64,000 nt of DNA from Anaerolineae bacterium (GTDB lineage Bacteria > Chloroflexota > Anaerolineae > Promineifilales > Promineifilaceae): NCBI GenBank assembly GCA_023384415.1, contig JAHDWJ010000011.1:122440-186439 (forward strand). Reading direction: 5' to 3'. The notes under the pieces are model-generated. The model saw only the letters and a program-made list of their open reading frames with translations, was not told the origin of the DNA and ran no database searches. Position 1 is the first letter of the stretch. The number at the start of each line of letters is the position of its first letter. This document shows positions 53,957 through 62,245 of the stretch, one piece after another. The position numbers and the translations under genes were made by a program.

Positions 53957-55045
53957 ATGCCCGTTTACAGGCCAGCCCTACGCCTGCTGCTCCTCATCTT
54001 TCTCTTGACCCTGCTGCAACCGAACCCAGTGCTGGTGACGCCTGGTCCCCGCCAACAGGTTATTACCCATCACCCTGTCATCGGTGTTCATACCCGCCTG
54101 ACAGATGAGGTAGAGCCGTGGAAAATTCAGCGGTCGCTGCAGTTGGTGCGAGAGATGGGCAGCCCCTGGATTGTGGAGTTCTTCCCCTGGGCTTATTATC
54201 AGGCCGAGGATGGGTATATCGCCTGGGAGCATCAAGATTTGGTGGTGGAACATGCTTACGCCCAGGGATTGACGATTATCGCCCGCCTGGGTTGGACACC
54301 GGCCTGGGCGCGGCCGCCAGATACCCCCATCGCTTATCTGGATGAAACAGCTTACCCGGCGTTTGCCCAGTACGCGGCCGCGTTCGCCCAACGGTACCGG
54401 GGCAAGGTGGAATACCTTATCGTAGGTAATGAGCCGAATTTAAGCCGGGAATGGGGGTACCGCCAGACCACCCCCGCCGATTACGTTGAGCTGCTGCGGG
54501 TGGTCTACCCGGCAGTCAAAGCAGCTAACCCGGATATTGTCGTTCTCGGTGGAGCGTTGGCCCCTACTTTAGAACCTATCGGTTCAGCCCAGGGGTTGAA
54601 TGACCTGGATTATTTGCGCCAGATGTATGAAGGGGGCGCGGCCGCGTACTTTGATGGGTTGGCGGTGCATACCTACGGCTTCAACTTCCCCCCCCATGCC
54701 GAACCCGCCCCGGACATCCTCAACTTTCGTCGCGTAGAGCTGCTGCGTGACATCATGGTCGCTTATGGGGATGAAGCGACGGATATGTATATCACCGAAA
54801 TGGGGTGGAATGATCATCCGCGTTGGACGATGGCGGTGCGGCCAGCCCAGCGGATTCAATACACCTTAGATGCTTTCCGCTATGCTGAAACCTACTGGCC
54901 TTATGTCAAAGTAGCAGCCCTCTGGATGTTCCGCCTACCCGCTCCAGATCGCAGCCACATGGATTATTTCACCCTGGTAACACCAGAGTTTGTTACCAAA
55001 CCTATTTATCAGGAAATTCGGCAGTGGGCCAGGGATGAAGGATGA
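53957..55045 (+). CDS. Secreted TIM-barrel glycosidase-like protein (clan GH-A type)
   Basis: A 362-residue protein with a hydrophobic N-terminal signal or anchor (ALRLLLLIFLLTLLQ) followed by a barrel. The putative acid/base Glu is in EYLIVGNEPNLSREW near 155 and the putative nucleophile Glu in DMYITEMGWNDHPRW near 275, as in GH39/GH5-like enzymes. ATG 53957 is chosen over GTG 53954 because of the promoter spacing. Its substrate is unknown; a related barrel protein is at 42.0-43.3 kb. A family 3 solute-binding lipoprotein gene follows. Confidence 0.78.
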   Translation: MPVYRPALRLLLLIFLLTLLQPNPVLVTPGPRQQVITHHPVIGVHTRLTDEVEPWKIQRSLQLVREMGSPWIVEFFPWAYYQAEDGYIAWEHQDLVVEHAYAQGLTIIARLGWTPAWARPPDTPIAYLDETAYPAFAQYAAAFAQRYRGKVEYLIVGNEPNLSREWGYRQTTPADYVELLRVVYPAVKAANPDIVVLGGALAPTLEPIGSAQGLNDLDYLRQMYEGGAAAYFDGLAVHTYGFNFPPHAEPAPDILNFRRVELLRDIMVAYGDEATDMYITEMGWNDHPRWTMAVRPAQRIQYTLDAFRYAETYWPYVKVAALWMFRLPAPDRSHMDYFTLVTPEFVTKPIYQEIRQWARDEG

Positions 55046-55069
55046 AGTATGAAGGATGAAGGATGAATT
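55028..55069. repeat. GGATGAAGGATGAAG heptamer repeat overlapping a stop codon
   Basis: The last codons of the glycosidase-like gene (ARDEG) and the gap to the next gene consist of GGATGAAGGATGAAGTATGA-like units continuing to GGATGAATTATGAAAG. The repeat thus extends into coding sequence at the C-terminus and supplies the next start region. Confidence 0.6.
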
Positions 55070-55828
55070 ATGAAAGGGTGGTTGTGGCTGATGATCGGGT
55101 TGTTGGTGGTGGGTTGCGGCCGCGCTGAAGATAGCTGGCAGCGGGTACAAGAAAACGGTGTACTCCATGTGGGCCTTGACCCCACCTATCCTCCCTTTGC
55201 GGTAGCGACGACCGATGATCTGTTTGGTTTTGATGTAGACCTGGCCCGCGCCCTGGCCGATGAGTTGGGATTGCAAGTACAGTTTGCCTATTTCGGCTAT
55301 GATGGGTTGTATGACGCTCTAGGGGCCAGGCAGGCCGATGTTCTCATCTCGGCTCTAATCATAGACCCAACCCGAACCCGTGATTTTGCGTATAGCGATC
55401 CTTATTTTAATGCCGGGCAAATGTTACTTGTGCCTGCTGGTTCCCCCATCAACGGCCCGGCCGACTTACGGCAAACTACCCTGGCCGTAGAATTGGGGTC
55501 AGAAGGGCATGTGCAAGGGTTGGCTTGGGGGCGACAAATAGTGGGGTTGATGGTACTGCCTTTGAATAGCCCAGAACAGGTGATCGAGGCGGTAGGGCAG
55601 AAAGAGGCCGATGCTGCCTTGCTCGATCACATCAACGCCCGTCTGCACCTGGCCCAAACGGATTATGATCTCCACCTGGCACCAACCCCCATTACCGTTG
55701 AGCCATATGCTCTGGTCGTTCGGGCACAAGATAAACAGCTATTAGCCCACCTCAACATCGCCTTGCACACCCTCACCACCAATGGTACGCTAGATCGCCT
55801 CAGCACACACTGGTTGGATGGACCGTAA
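55070..55828 (+). CDS. Family 3 extracellular solute-binding lipoprotein (amino-acid type)
   Basis: A 252-residue lipoprotein with a short signal ending in the lipobox LLVVGC (Cys16). The fold matches polar-amino-acid binding proteins: LHVGLDPTYPPFAVATTDDL near 33, GFDVDLARALADELGLQVQF near 55, DVLISALIIDPTRTRDFAYSDPYF near 95 and the EADAALLDHINARL segment. No permease or ATPase genes lie adjacent, so its transporter is elsewhere or it acts as a sensor. It follows the glycosidase-like gene on the same strand. Confidence 0.88.
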   Translation: MKGWLWLMIGLLVVGCGRAEDSWQRVQENGVLHVGLDPTYPPFAVATTDDLFGFDVDLARALADELGLQVQFAYFGYDGLYDALGARQADVLISALIIDPTRTRDFAYSDPYFNAGQMLLVPAGSPINGPADLRQTTLAVELGSEGHVQGLAWGRQIVGLMVLPLNSPEQVIEAVGQKEADAALLDHINARLHLAQTDYDLHLAPTPITVEPYALVVRAQDKQLLAHLNIALHTLTTNGTLDRLSTHWLDGP

Positions 55829-55847
55829 TAGATAGTCGTTATTCCTG

Positions 55848-55876
55848 TTGACGCATCCCCATTTCGTGAGTAGTAT
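55848..55876 (+). promoter_or_regulatory. Sigma70-type promoter for the 55915 gene
   Basis: TTGACG (55848-55853), a 17-nt spacer and TAGTAT (55871-55876) give a good vegetative promoter about 40 nt before the GTG start. Confidence 0.55.
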
Positions 55877-55914
55877 TGGCTTGTTGAAAACCATCTCTAA
55901 GTAAAGGAAACCCC

Positions 55915-56286
55915 GTGATAGAACCAGAACTTATCACCATTGTTGAAGGGCCAACGCCCGATTTCCGCCCGGCGCCCAGTTTTTTCTTCCCATCCATTAT
56001 GGAAGGCCCAGAAGGCAGCGAAACATTTGTTTGTGAGCTGCGCACCATGAATGGCAAAAGCATTCTCCAGCGGTGTCAGGAGGCATGGAAGGAAGGCCGC
56101 CCTGTTCATCTGGTTTACAAAGATGAAATGTTAATGGAAGAAACCGCCGATGTTGTGGCGATGCGGCTCAATGACACCTCAGAAGGAACGGTGTTGAATT
56201 TGTGGGTGCGAGCTTTTGTAGAATTTGAAATTGAAGAAGTAGATGAAGGAGAAGGTGATGATGGATTCGATAATATCGGCTTCTGA
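55915..56286 (+). CDS. Unknown acidic 123-residue protein
   Basis: No family recognised. It is soluble, with a Pro/Phe-rich start (EGPTPDFRPAPSFFFPSIME), a middle of mixed strands, and a strongly acidic tail (FVEFEIEEVDEGEGDDGFDN). GTG 55915 is the start in frame; AAAGGAAA precedes it. Its end overlaps the next ORF, whose start signal GAAGGAGAAGG lies inside this tail, so part of the acidic composition reflects that overlap. It is probably co-expressed with the NTF2-like gene. Confidence 0.65.
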   Translation: MIEPELITIVEGPTPDFRPAPSFFFPSIMEGPEGSETFVCELRTMNGKSILQRCQEAWKEGRPVHLVYKDEMLMEETADVVAMRLNDTSEGTVLNLWVRAFVEFEIEEVDEGEGDDGFDNIGF

Positions 56287-56638
56287 TCGTTATTTTGCGG
56301 CTGTGTCGGCTCTGGACAAGACGGCTTATCTGGCCTGTTTTGCGGAGGATGCGGTGGCCCATGATCCGTATGGCGGCCGCCCCTGGCAGGGTCATGAAGG
56401 GCTAAGCAAATTTTTCGGGGGGATGGAGCGCACCTGGGCAAGCATGAGCATGACCCCTGGAGAAACGTATCAGAGCGGCGGCCGCGTCGCTACCACCTGG
56501 TCCGCCCAGGGCACCAGCAAAAATGGCAAAACCGCCACCTTCGCCGGGATCAACATCTTCACCGTCAACGATGATGGCCTCATCACCCAGTTAGAAGCAT
56601 ATTGGGATTTCCAGGCCATGGTTGCGCAGATTAGTTAG
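56258..56638 (+). CDS. SnoaL-like / NTF2-fold protein
   Basis: A 126-residue single-domain protein of the SnoaL-like polyketide-cyclase/NTF2 fold: SDRYFAAVSALDKTAYLACFAEDAVAHDPYG at the start (helix plus first strand) and GINIFTVNDDGLITQLEAYWDF at the end. Such domains act as small isomerases/cyclases or ligand binders. ATG 56258 sits after GAAGGAGAAGG and overlaps the preceding gene by 29 nt; ATG 56243 is possible but upstream of that site. The function is unknown. Confidence 0.82.
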   Translation: MMDSIISASDRYFAAVSALDKTAYLACFAEDAVAHDPYGGRPWQGHEGLSKFFGGMERTWASMSMTPGETYQSGGRVATTWSAQGTSKNGKTATFAGINIFTVNDDGLITQLEAYWDFQAMVAQIS

Positions 56639-56639
56639 T

Positions 56640-56745
56640 CGTAAGCGAGTTTGCGAGTGGGCGGGTGAGCAATTCCCGTTTCACCTGCTCCGCTAATCCC
56701 TCAATCTCTTAATCTCCAGTTTCCACTCTTTCCCCTCCCTAAATT
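56640..56745. repeat. GCGAGTTTGCGAGTGGGCGG and AATCTCTTAATCTCC repeats
   Basis: The gap before the enoyl-CoA hydratase gene contains one ACTCGCC-type word in inverse orientation and one ATCTCTTAATCTCCAG word, both dispersed families. No gene is present. Confidence 0.5.
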
Positions 56746-56747
56746 CC

Positions 56748-57530
56748 ATGTACGAACACATTCTCTACACTGTCCAGGATGGTATTGCCACCATCACTCT
56801 CAACCGGCCTGACAAGCTGAACGCTTTTAATGATCCGATGATCCATGAGACGCAAAAGGCGTTTAAAGAAGCGGGGCGGGATGAGGCTGTTCGTTGTATT
56901 GTGCTGACAGGCAGCGGCCGCGCCTTTTCCGCCGGTCAAGATTTAGCCGATGTGCAGGAACGGGAAGGCAGCTTTTCCATTGGCGAACATCTGCGGCATG
57001 GGTATAACGCCCTTGTTCTCCAGATGGTTACTTTAGAAAAGCCGATCATCGGTGGCATCAATGGGGTGGCTGCCGGGGCCGGGTGCAGCGTTGCCCTGGC
57101 CACCGATATTCGCATCGCTTCAGACAAGGCCAGTTTCATGCAGGCGTTCAGCCGGGTGGGGCTAATCCCCGATAGTGGGGCCAACTGGGTGCTGCCTCGG
57201 CTGGTAGGGTACAACCGGGCTTACCAGATGGCTATTACGGCTGAGCGCGTTCCCGCCGACAAAGCCGCCGAATGGGGTCTGGTCAATATGGTCGTGCCTC
57301 ATGATCAACTGGCCGAAACGGTGCAGGCATGGGCTTTGAAACTGGCGGCCGGTCCCACCCGCGCTTTTGGCCTGACCAAACGGGCCATGCGCCAAAGCGA
57401 ACACCTCTCCCTGGCTGAAGCTCTGGAGTATGAATCCTACCTGCAAGAAGCGGCCGGCCGCACCGAAGATAATCGTGAAGGGGTGCTGGCTTTCCTGGAA
57501 AAACGGGAGCCTCAGTTTAAGGGTAAATAG
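56748..57530 (+). CDS. Enoyl-CoA hydratase/isomerase, PaaG-like
   Basis: A 260-residue crotonase-fold enzyme. The CoA-binding oxyanion loop is in GRAFSAGQDLADV near 61 and KPIIGGINGVAAGAGCSVALA near 101-121. The segment GLIPDSGANWVLPRLVGYNR near 138 is the hallmark of PaaG-type 1,2-epoxyphenylacetyl-CoA isomerases, with the Asp before Ser-Gly. With the 3-hydroxyacyl-CoA dehydrogenase that follows, it suggests a beta-oxidation-like step of aromatic (phenylacetate-type) or fatty acyl-CoA breakdown. No Paa ring epoxidase genes are in view. Confidence 0.88.
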   Translation: MYEHILYTVQDGIATITLNRPDKLNAFNDPMIHETQKAFKEAGRDEAVRCIVLTGSGRAFSAGQDLADVQEREGSFSIGEHLRHGYNALVLQMVTLEKPIIGGINGVAAGAGCSVALATDIRIASDKASFMQAFSRVGLIPDSGANWVLPRLVGYNRAYQMAITAERVPADKAAEWGLVNMVVPHDQLAETVQAWALKLAAGPTRAFGLTKRAMRQSEHLSLAEALEYESYLQEAAGRTEDNREGVLAFLEKREPQFKGK

Positions 57531-57542
57531 TGGGGATGCTTT

Positions 57543-58388
57543 ATGATTAAGCAAGTAGCAGTGATCGGCTCAGGGACGATGGGGGCGGGGATCGCCCAGG
57601 CGGCCGCGTTGGCCGGGTATGGGGTGCGGCTGTATGACGTTACTGAGGAAATTGTCGCGGCCGCGTATCAGGCCATCTCCCTCTCCATTGATCAGGGAGT
57701 CAAACGGGGCAAAACCACCCCTGAAGCGGCTGCTCAGGCCAAAGCAGCTGTTACCCTGACTCACTCACTAACCCAGGCGGCCGCAGCCGACCTTATCATC
57801 GAAGCGGCCCCGGAAAGAATGGACCTCAAGCGGGATATTTTTGGTGTTCTGGATGCGGCCGCACCCCCCCACACCCTGCTCGCCTCCAACACCTCCAGTC
57901 TGAGCATCTCGGCCATGGCTGGAGCTACCCAACGGCCTGACAAAGTGCTGGGACTGCATTTCTTCAACCCGGCCCACATAATGAAGCTGGTTGAGATTAT
58001 TCGTGGCGATGATACCAGTGCCGAAACTCTGGCTTTGGGAGAACAGTTTGTAGCCAGCCTGGGTAAAACGGCTGTTCACTGCGTAGACAGCCCCGCCTTC
58101 ATTGTCAACCGGGTGGCCCGCCCATTTTATGGGGAAGCGTTCCGCCTGCTGGGGGAGCAGGTGGCCGATGTGCCCACGATTGATAAGTTAATGAAATCTA
58201 TTGGCTTTAAGATGGGGCCGTTTGAGCTGGTTGATCTGATCGGCTGTGATGTCAATTTTGCCGTGACCCAATCAGTTTATGAGGCGTATTTCCACGACCC
58301 CAAATACCGCCCCCACCCTATCCAGCGGCGCATGGTCGAAAGTGGCAAGTTAGGGCGTAAAAGCGGCCGCGGCTTTTATGCCTATTGA
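57543..58388 (+). CDS. 3-hydroxyacyl-CoA dehydrogenase, PaaH/Hbd-like
   Basis: A 281-residue NAD-dependent enzyme. The Rossmann motif AVIGSGTMGAGIAQAAALAG is near 5-24, the dimer helix is LIIEAAPERMDLKRDIF near 83, the catalytic His is in LGLHFFNPAHIMKLVEI near 137-146, and the substrate loop is AFIVNRVARPFYGEAF near 186. The length matches single-domain Hbd/PaaH. It follows the PaaG-like gene by 12 nt and its product would be a 3-oxoacyl-CoA. No thiolase is in the window. Confidence 0.93.
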   Translation: MIKQVAVIGSGTMGAGIAQAAALAGYGVRLYDVTEEIVAAAYQAISLSIDQGVKRGKTTPEAAAQAKAAVTLTHSLTQAAAADLIIEAAPERMDLKRDIFGVLDAAAPPHTLLASNTSSLSISAMAGATQRPDKVLGLHFFNPAHIMKLVEIIRGDDTSAETLALGEQFVASLGKTAVHCVDSPAFIVNRVARPFYGEAFRLLGEQVADVPTIDKLMKSIGFKMGPFELVDLIGCDVNFAVTQSVYEAYFHDPKYRPHPIQRRMVESGKLGRKSGRGFYAY

Positions 58389-58394
58389 GCGTTT

Positions 58395-58730
58395 ATGCGC
58401 GTAAAAGCATTACTACGCCTTCGCTGCCCTCACTGTTTAGAGGGGGAAATTTTCCCTCGTCTGCTGACGATGCACGAAAATTGCCCGGTGTGTGGTATTC
58501 AATATGAACGTGAAGAAGGATATTTTATGATGTCCATCTTCATCGGCTATGTGCTGGGGGGTGCGGCCGCCCTGCCAACCATTCTCTTGCTGCTCTGGCT
58601 TCAGGCAGGCTTGTGGGTCCATATTGTGGTTGTTTCCCTGGTTTTACTCCTCTGCTCCCCGTTTATCTTTCGTTACGCCCGCGCCATCTGGCTGCATATA
58701 GATGAACTGATTGACCCCCATTCACCGTAA
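58395..58730 (+). CDS. DUF983 family membrane protein
   Basis: A 111-residue protein. The N-terminus is a treble-clef type zinc ribbon (RLRCPHCLEGEIF, then NCPVCGIQYEREEGYFMMS), followed by two membrane helices (YVLGGAAALPTILLLLWL and VVVSLVLLLCSPFIF). The family function is unknown. It lies 6 nt after the dehydrogenase stop, so co-transcription is probable. Confidence 0.88.
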   Translation: MRVKALLRLRCPHCLEGEIFPRLLTMHENCPVCGIQYEREEGYFMMSIFIGYVLGGAAALPTILLLLWLQAGLWVHIVVVSLVLLLCSPFIFRYARAIWLHIDELIDPHSP

Positions 58731-58751
58731 TAAGTGATACCCGTCGAACGC

Positions 58752-61562
58752 CTAACGATTCCCCATTTCGGTTGCCAATTCGGCTCTTTCCGCCTCAGTT
58801 AAATCAGAAATCAGGGTGATCCCAATCTCATAGATCGCTTTGGCCCGGTCAGGGTTGTCCTGAGCATGGGTAGTTTTAGTCAGGCCAATCAAGTAAGCGG
58901 CCGCTGATTGTTCCAACCCTAGCCGATGGCATAATGACACAGCCTCAGCCAGGAGCGCGGCCGCACTGGGAACATCTCCCTGCCGCCACCGGGCAATCAT
59001 CAGATGGCCCAATAGTTCAGTGATATCCTTATCCTCATTCAATTGACGCGACAGGTGCAGGGCTTCGCCAAAATAATCAGAAGCCCGCTCATATTCCCCC
59101 CTGGCCTGGGCAATATGCCCTAACTGGATCAAAGTAACATTGGTCGTCAAAAAGGAACTCAGCCCCTTACTGATAAGCAAACTCTCTTGCAAGAGGGCTT
59201 CGGCCTGCTGATATTCCCCTTTGACACGGGCTACGGCTCCCAATATATCTAAGGCGGCCGCGACCCCCGCCTTCACCCCAATTTTGCGCCGCAGCCGCAA
59301 GCATTCCTGCCCCAACATCTCCGCCCGGTCATATTCCTTAGAAAGAAACGCCTTCCAGGCCAGCAAATTAAGCACCAGGGCAATCCCCCATTCATTACCT
59401 GCCTGCTGAAACAAGTGATAACTTTGTTGATACAACCGCTCCGCCAAGGGGTAATTCAATTGGGAGCGGGCCACACTGGCCTGCACAAAATAGGCAATAG
59501 CCAATCCATCTTGATCCCCATGCTGCTGGCACAACGTCACCGCCTGCTCTGCCAGTTGGCTGGCCCTCTGGAACTGATTGGCAAAATAGCTCAGGCAGGC
59601 ATTGCGCCATATCAGTTGGTTGTAAATGGGGGCCGCGACCGCGGGGCTATCAGCCAGGTGAACCAGGTAACGATCTAACCATTGAGTGGCCTCGTTGAGA
59701 TGACCAGTGAGCAGCCAAAACCACCACAACGCGGCCGCTAATTGCGCCCCTTCTTCTCTAAACTGTGGACTCTGGGGCAGCCAGGGAGAATTCCCCTGAC
59801 CCTGTGGCTCCGCCCAGGTGAGAGCCGCCCGGATATTGTCCATTTCCGCCTCAAGCCACTGCCACCAGTGCATTTGCTCTTTCCCTTTTAACTGCGGCTC
59901 GGCCACCTGCGCCTGGGCGAGAAAATAACGCAAATGGGCTTCCCGGATGGTCGCCATCTCTCCGGCTTCAACCAACTTTTCCCGCGCATATTGCCCAATG
60001 CTATCCAGGAAACCATAACGAGCCTGCTGTCCCGATTCACGGCTTAAAGTGACCAATGATTTATTGACCAGCCGCTCTAAAACATCTATCAGCTCATCTA
60101 CTGGCAGCAGATCATCCGTCACGACCGCTTCGGCCGCCTCTAAAGACCAGCCGCCCACAAATGCTGAGAGCCGCCGGAACAGGAGCCGCTCAATATCGGT
60201 GAGCAGGTCGTAGCTCCAATCTATGAGGGCGCGTAATGTTTTTTGCCGGGGGACGGTACGCTGATTGTTTCCTTTGAGCAGGTGGAACCGATCATCCAGC
60301 CGGTCGGCGATTTGCTCTACCGTTAAGGTTTTGATCCGGGCGGCCGCCAGCTCAATAGCCAGGGGAATCCCATCCAATCGCTGGCAAATATGGGCGATGA
60401 GGGGAGCGTTCTGGTTGTTGACGCTGAAATGGGGCATGACCGTCTCTGCTCGCTCAATGAAAAGGCGCATCGCTTCATATTGGGTCAGTTGGATCAGTGG
60501 GGGCAAATGACGCGAACCCGGTGGGGGCATAGATAAGGTGGGTACGGCATAGCTGCGTTCACCAGGAATCCCCAACGGCTCCCGGCTGCTGGCCAGAATT
60601 TTGAGATGGGTACAGGTGGTCAGCAAGAAGGTAGCTAACTCCGCGGCCGCGTCCACCAGATGCTCACAATTGTCCAAAACCAGCAGCATCGCCCGGTTAC
60701 GCAAATAATTGCCCAATGTACGGCGAATCGGCTGCCCTGGCTCTTCCCGCAACCCCAACACCTCAGCAACCGTTTGCGGCAGTAGGGTGGCGTCGGCAAT
60801 GGGCGCCAGTTCGACAAAGCGGACCCCATGGGCAAACAGCTCTAGTTGGGTATTGGCGACCTGGATAGCCAGCCGGGTTTTGCCTGTGCCCCCAGGTCCA
60901 GTTAAAGTGACCAGGCGAAACTGCTGCAACAAATCGGTTACGTCCCTGATCTCTTTTTCCCGGCCAATGAAGCTGGTAAGAGCCGTGGGTAGGTTATGGA
61001 CAAACAGCTCCAGGGAGCGCAGGGGGGGGAATTCATTGGCCAGGTTGGGCAGAACCAATTGATATAATCGCTCAGGACGGTCTATATCTTTGAGACGGTG
61101 GTCTCCCAGATCGCGTAAGCTGACGCCAAAGGGTAGATCGGCCAGGACCAGGTTGCAGGTAGTTTGGGTGAGGAGTATCTGGCCGCCGTGTGCGGCCGCG
61201 CAAACTCGGGCTGCCCGGTGCAAATCCAGCCCCACATAATAGCCATCATGGGTGAGGGCCGGTTCGCCAGTGTGCAGCCCCATCCGTACCCGCACCTGCA
61301 CCCCATCGGGCCAGGAGTGAGTATTGAGGGTGTTCTGGATAGAGATTGCGGCCGCGAGAGCATCCACCGCCTGGGGGAAAACGGCAAAAAAAGCATCTCC
61401 CTGGGTATCTACTACCAGGCCATCCCAGGTGCTAATTGCCTGGCGCAAAATGGCGTGATGTTCAGCCAACAGATCGGGGTAACGCTCCCCCAGGAGCTGC
61501 ACCAGTCGGGTACTGGCTTCTATATCGGTGAAGAGCAGGGTGATTAAACCAGTAGGAAGCAT
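58752..61562 (-). CDS. Class III cyclase - AAA/NB-ARC ATPase - TPR regulatory protein
   Basis: A 936-residue multidomain protein. Residues 1-175 are a class III nucleotidyl cyclase domain with the metal Asp pair Asp13 (FTDIEAST) and Asp56 (TQGDAFFAVF) and Arg119 in GLDLHRAARV; the usual transition-state Asn is not in its normal place. Residues about 195-450 are an ATPase with P-loop GPGGTGKT (222-229) and LVLDNCEHLVDAA. From about 580 on are TPR-like helical repeats ending near 930. Such proteins, common in Chloroflexota and Actinomycetota, are taken to be signal regulators. It is the last gene carrying GCGGCCGC. Confidence 0.88.
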   Translation of the reverse strand: MLPTGLITLLFTDIEASTRLVQLLGERYPDLLAEHHAILRQAISTWDGLVVDTQGDAFFAVFPQAVDALAAAISIQNTLNTHSWPDGVQVRVRMGLHTGEPALTHDGYYVGLDLHRAARVCAAAHGGQILLTQTTCNLVLADLPFGVSLRDLGDHRLKDIDRPERLYQLVLPNLANEFPPLRSLELFVHNLPTALTSFIGREKEIRDVTDLLQQFRLVTLTGPGGTGKTRLAIQVANTQLELFAHGVRFVELAPIADATLLPQTVAEVLGLREEPGQPIRRTLGNYLRNRAMLLVLDNCEHLVDAAAELATFLLTTCTHLKILASSREPLGIPGERSYAVPTLSMPPPGSRHLPPLIQLTQYEAMRLFIERAETVMPHFSVNNQNAPLIAHICQRLDGIPLAIELAAARIKTLTVEQIADRLDDRFHLLKGNNQRTVPRQKTLRALIDWSYDLLTDIERLLFRRLSAFVGGWSLEAAEAVVTDDLLPVDELIDVLERLVNKSLVTLSRESGQQARYGFLDSIGQYAREKLVEAGEMATIREAHLRYFLAQAQVAEPQLKGKEQMHWWQWLEAEMDNIRAALTWAEPQGQGNSPWLPQSPQFREEGAQLAAALWWFWLLTGHLNEATQWLDRYLVHLADSPAVAAPIYNQLIWRNACLSYFANQFQRASQLAEQAVTLCQQHGDQDGLAIAYFVQASVARSQLNYPLAERLYQQSYHLFQQAGNEWGIALVLNLLAWKAFLSKEYDRAEMLGQECLRLRRKIGVKAGVAAALDILGAVARVKGEYQQAEALLQESLLISKGLSSFLTTNVTLIQLGHIAQARGEYERASDYFGEALHLSRQLNEDKDITELLGHLMIARWRQGDVPSAAALLAEAVSLCHRLGLEQSAAAYLIGLTKTTHAQDNPDRAKAIYEIGITLISDLTEAERAELATEMGNR

Positions 61563-61721
61563 TCCTCTATTATCTTGCGCCGCCCTCCTTTTGCAAAACA
61601 GTGTTCCGGCCGCCGGTGATGCGGGTGGCGGGTGTCAGCATCGGGTGTAAAAGTACCTAAATCATCGGCTTACAATGTCCCCTAAACAGAGGAATTAGCA
61701 TTGGTCCGTTTTTTCAATGTA

Positions 61722-62156
61722 TCAGACAATGGTTGTCCATAAAAGATCTTTAATCGAAAAATGCAACGGATCTACTTCGGAAGCCCAGACATTGTTAGGA
61801 AAAATTATGGGTATTAATGCAGGTTCGATTGTATAGTTAGGAATGGACATATTATCAACGGGCAAAAGCACTATTGTGTTTTCAGGAAGACAACTTTGAA
61901 TAACATTCTCCACATCCTGGAGATAAATTATGATAGGCATCTCAAAATGTATTAGTGCAACAAATCGCTTCTGGTTCATCGGTATTTGTTGAAAAATACT
62001 TGCCCACCACTCACCCGCTGCATAATCAAACTTAGGAAGCAAGTCATTAGGGGTACATTCCTCAAGTTTTTGTAGAGTTTTGAAAAATTCTTCATTTGTC
62101 CAGACATCTATTTTCTCTCTAGCTGCTACAAAGAATTCTGTAATATCTATTACCAT
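61722..62156 (-). CDS. Unknown AT-rich protein, possible immunity-type protein
   Basis: A 144-residue acidic soluble protein starting MVIDITEFFVAAREKIDVW. It has no recognised domain; the pattern of short helices and strands with many aromatic residues and low G+C codons differs from the host genes around it and contains no GCGGCCGC. A longer frame to 62246 would start inside the adjacent insertion sequence, so ATG 62156 is used. Before IS insertion it lay about 110 nt downstream of another AT-rich ORF on the same strand. A toxin-immunity pairing is speculative. Confidence 0.55.
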   Translation of the reverse strand: MVIDITEFFVAAREKIDVWTNEEFFKTLQKLEECTPNDLLPKFDYAAGEWWASIFQQIPMNQKRFVALIHFEMPIIIYLQDVENVIQSCLPENTIVLLPVDNMSIPNYTIEPALIPIIFPNNVWASEVDPLHFSIKDLLWTTIV

Positions 62157-62213
62157 TTGTTTTCTCTCATGATATTGATTTATGATATTCAGGGGTTGCC
62201 AATTTATCAAACA

Positions 62214-62222
62214 AGTATCATA
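62214..62222. repeat. Target-site duplication, left copy
   Basis: AGTATCATA is repeated exactly at 63674-63682, flanking the insertion sequence. Confidence 0.8.
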
Positions 62223-62245
62223 GGGTATAGCAAGGATTCTCGGCA

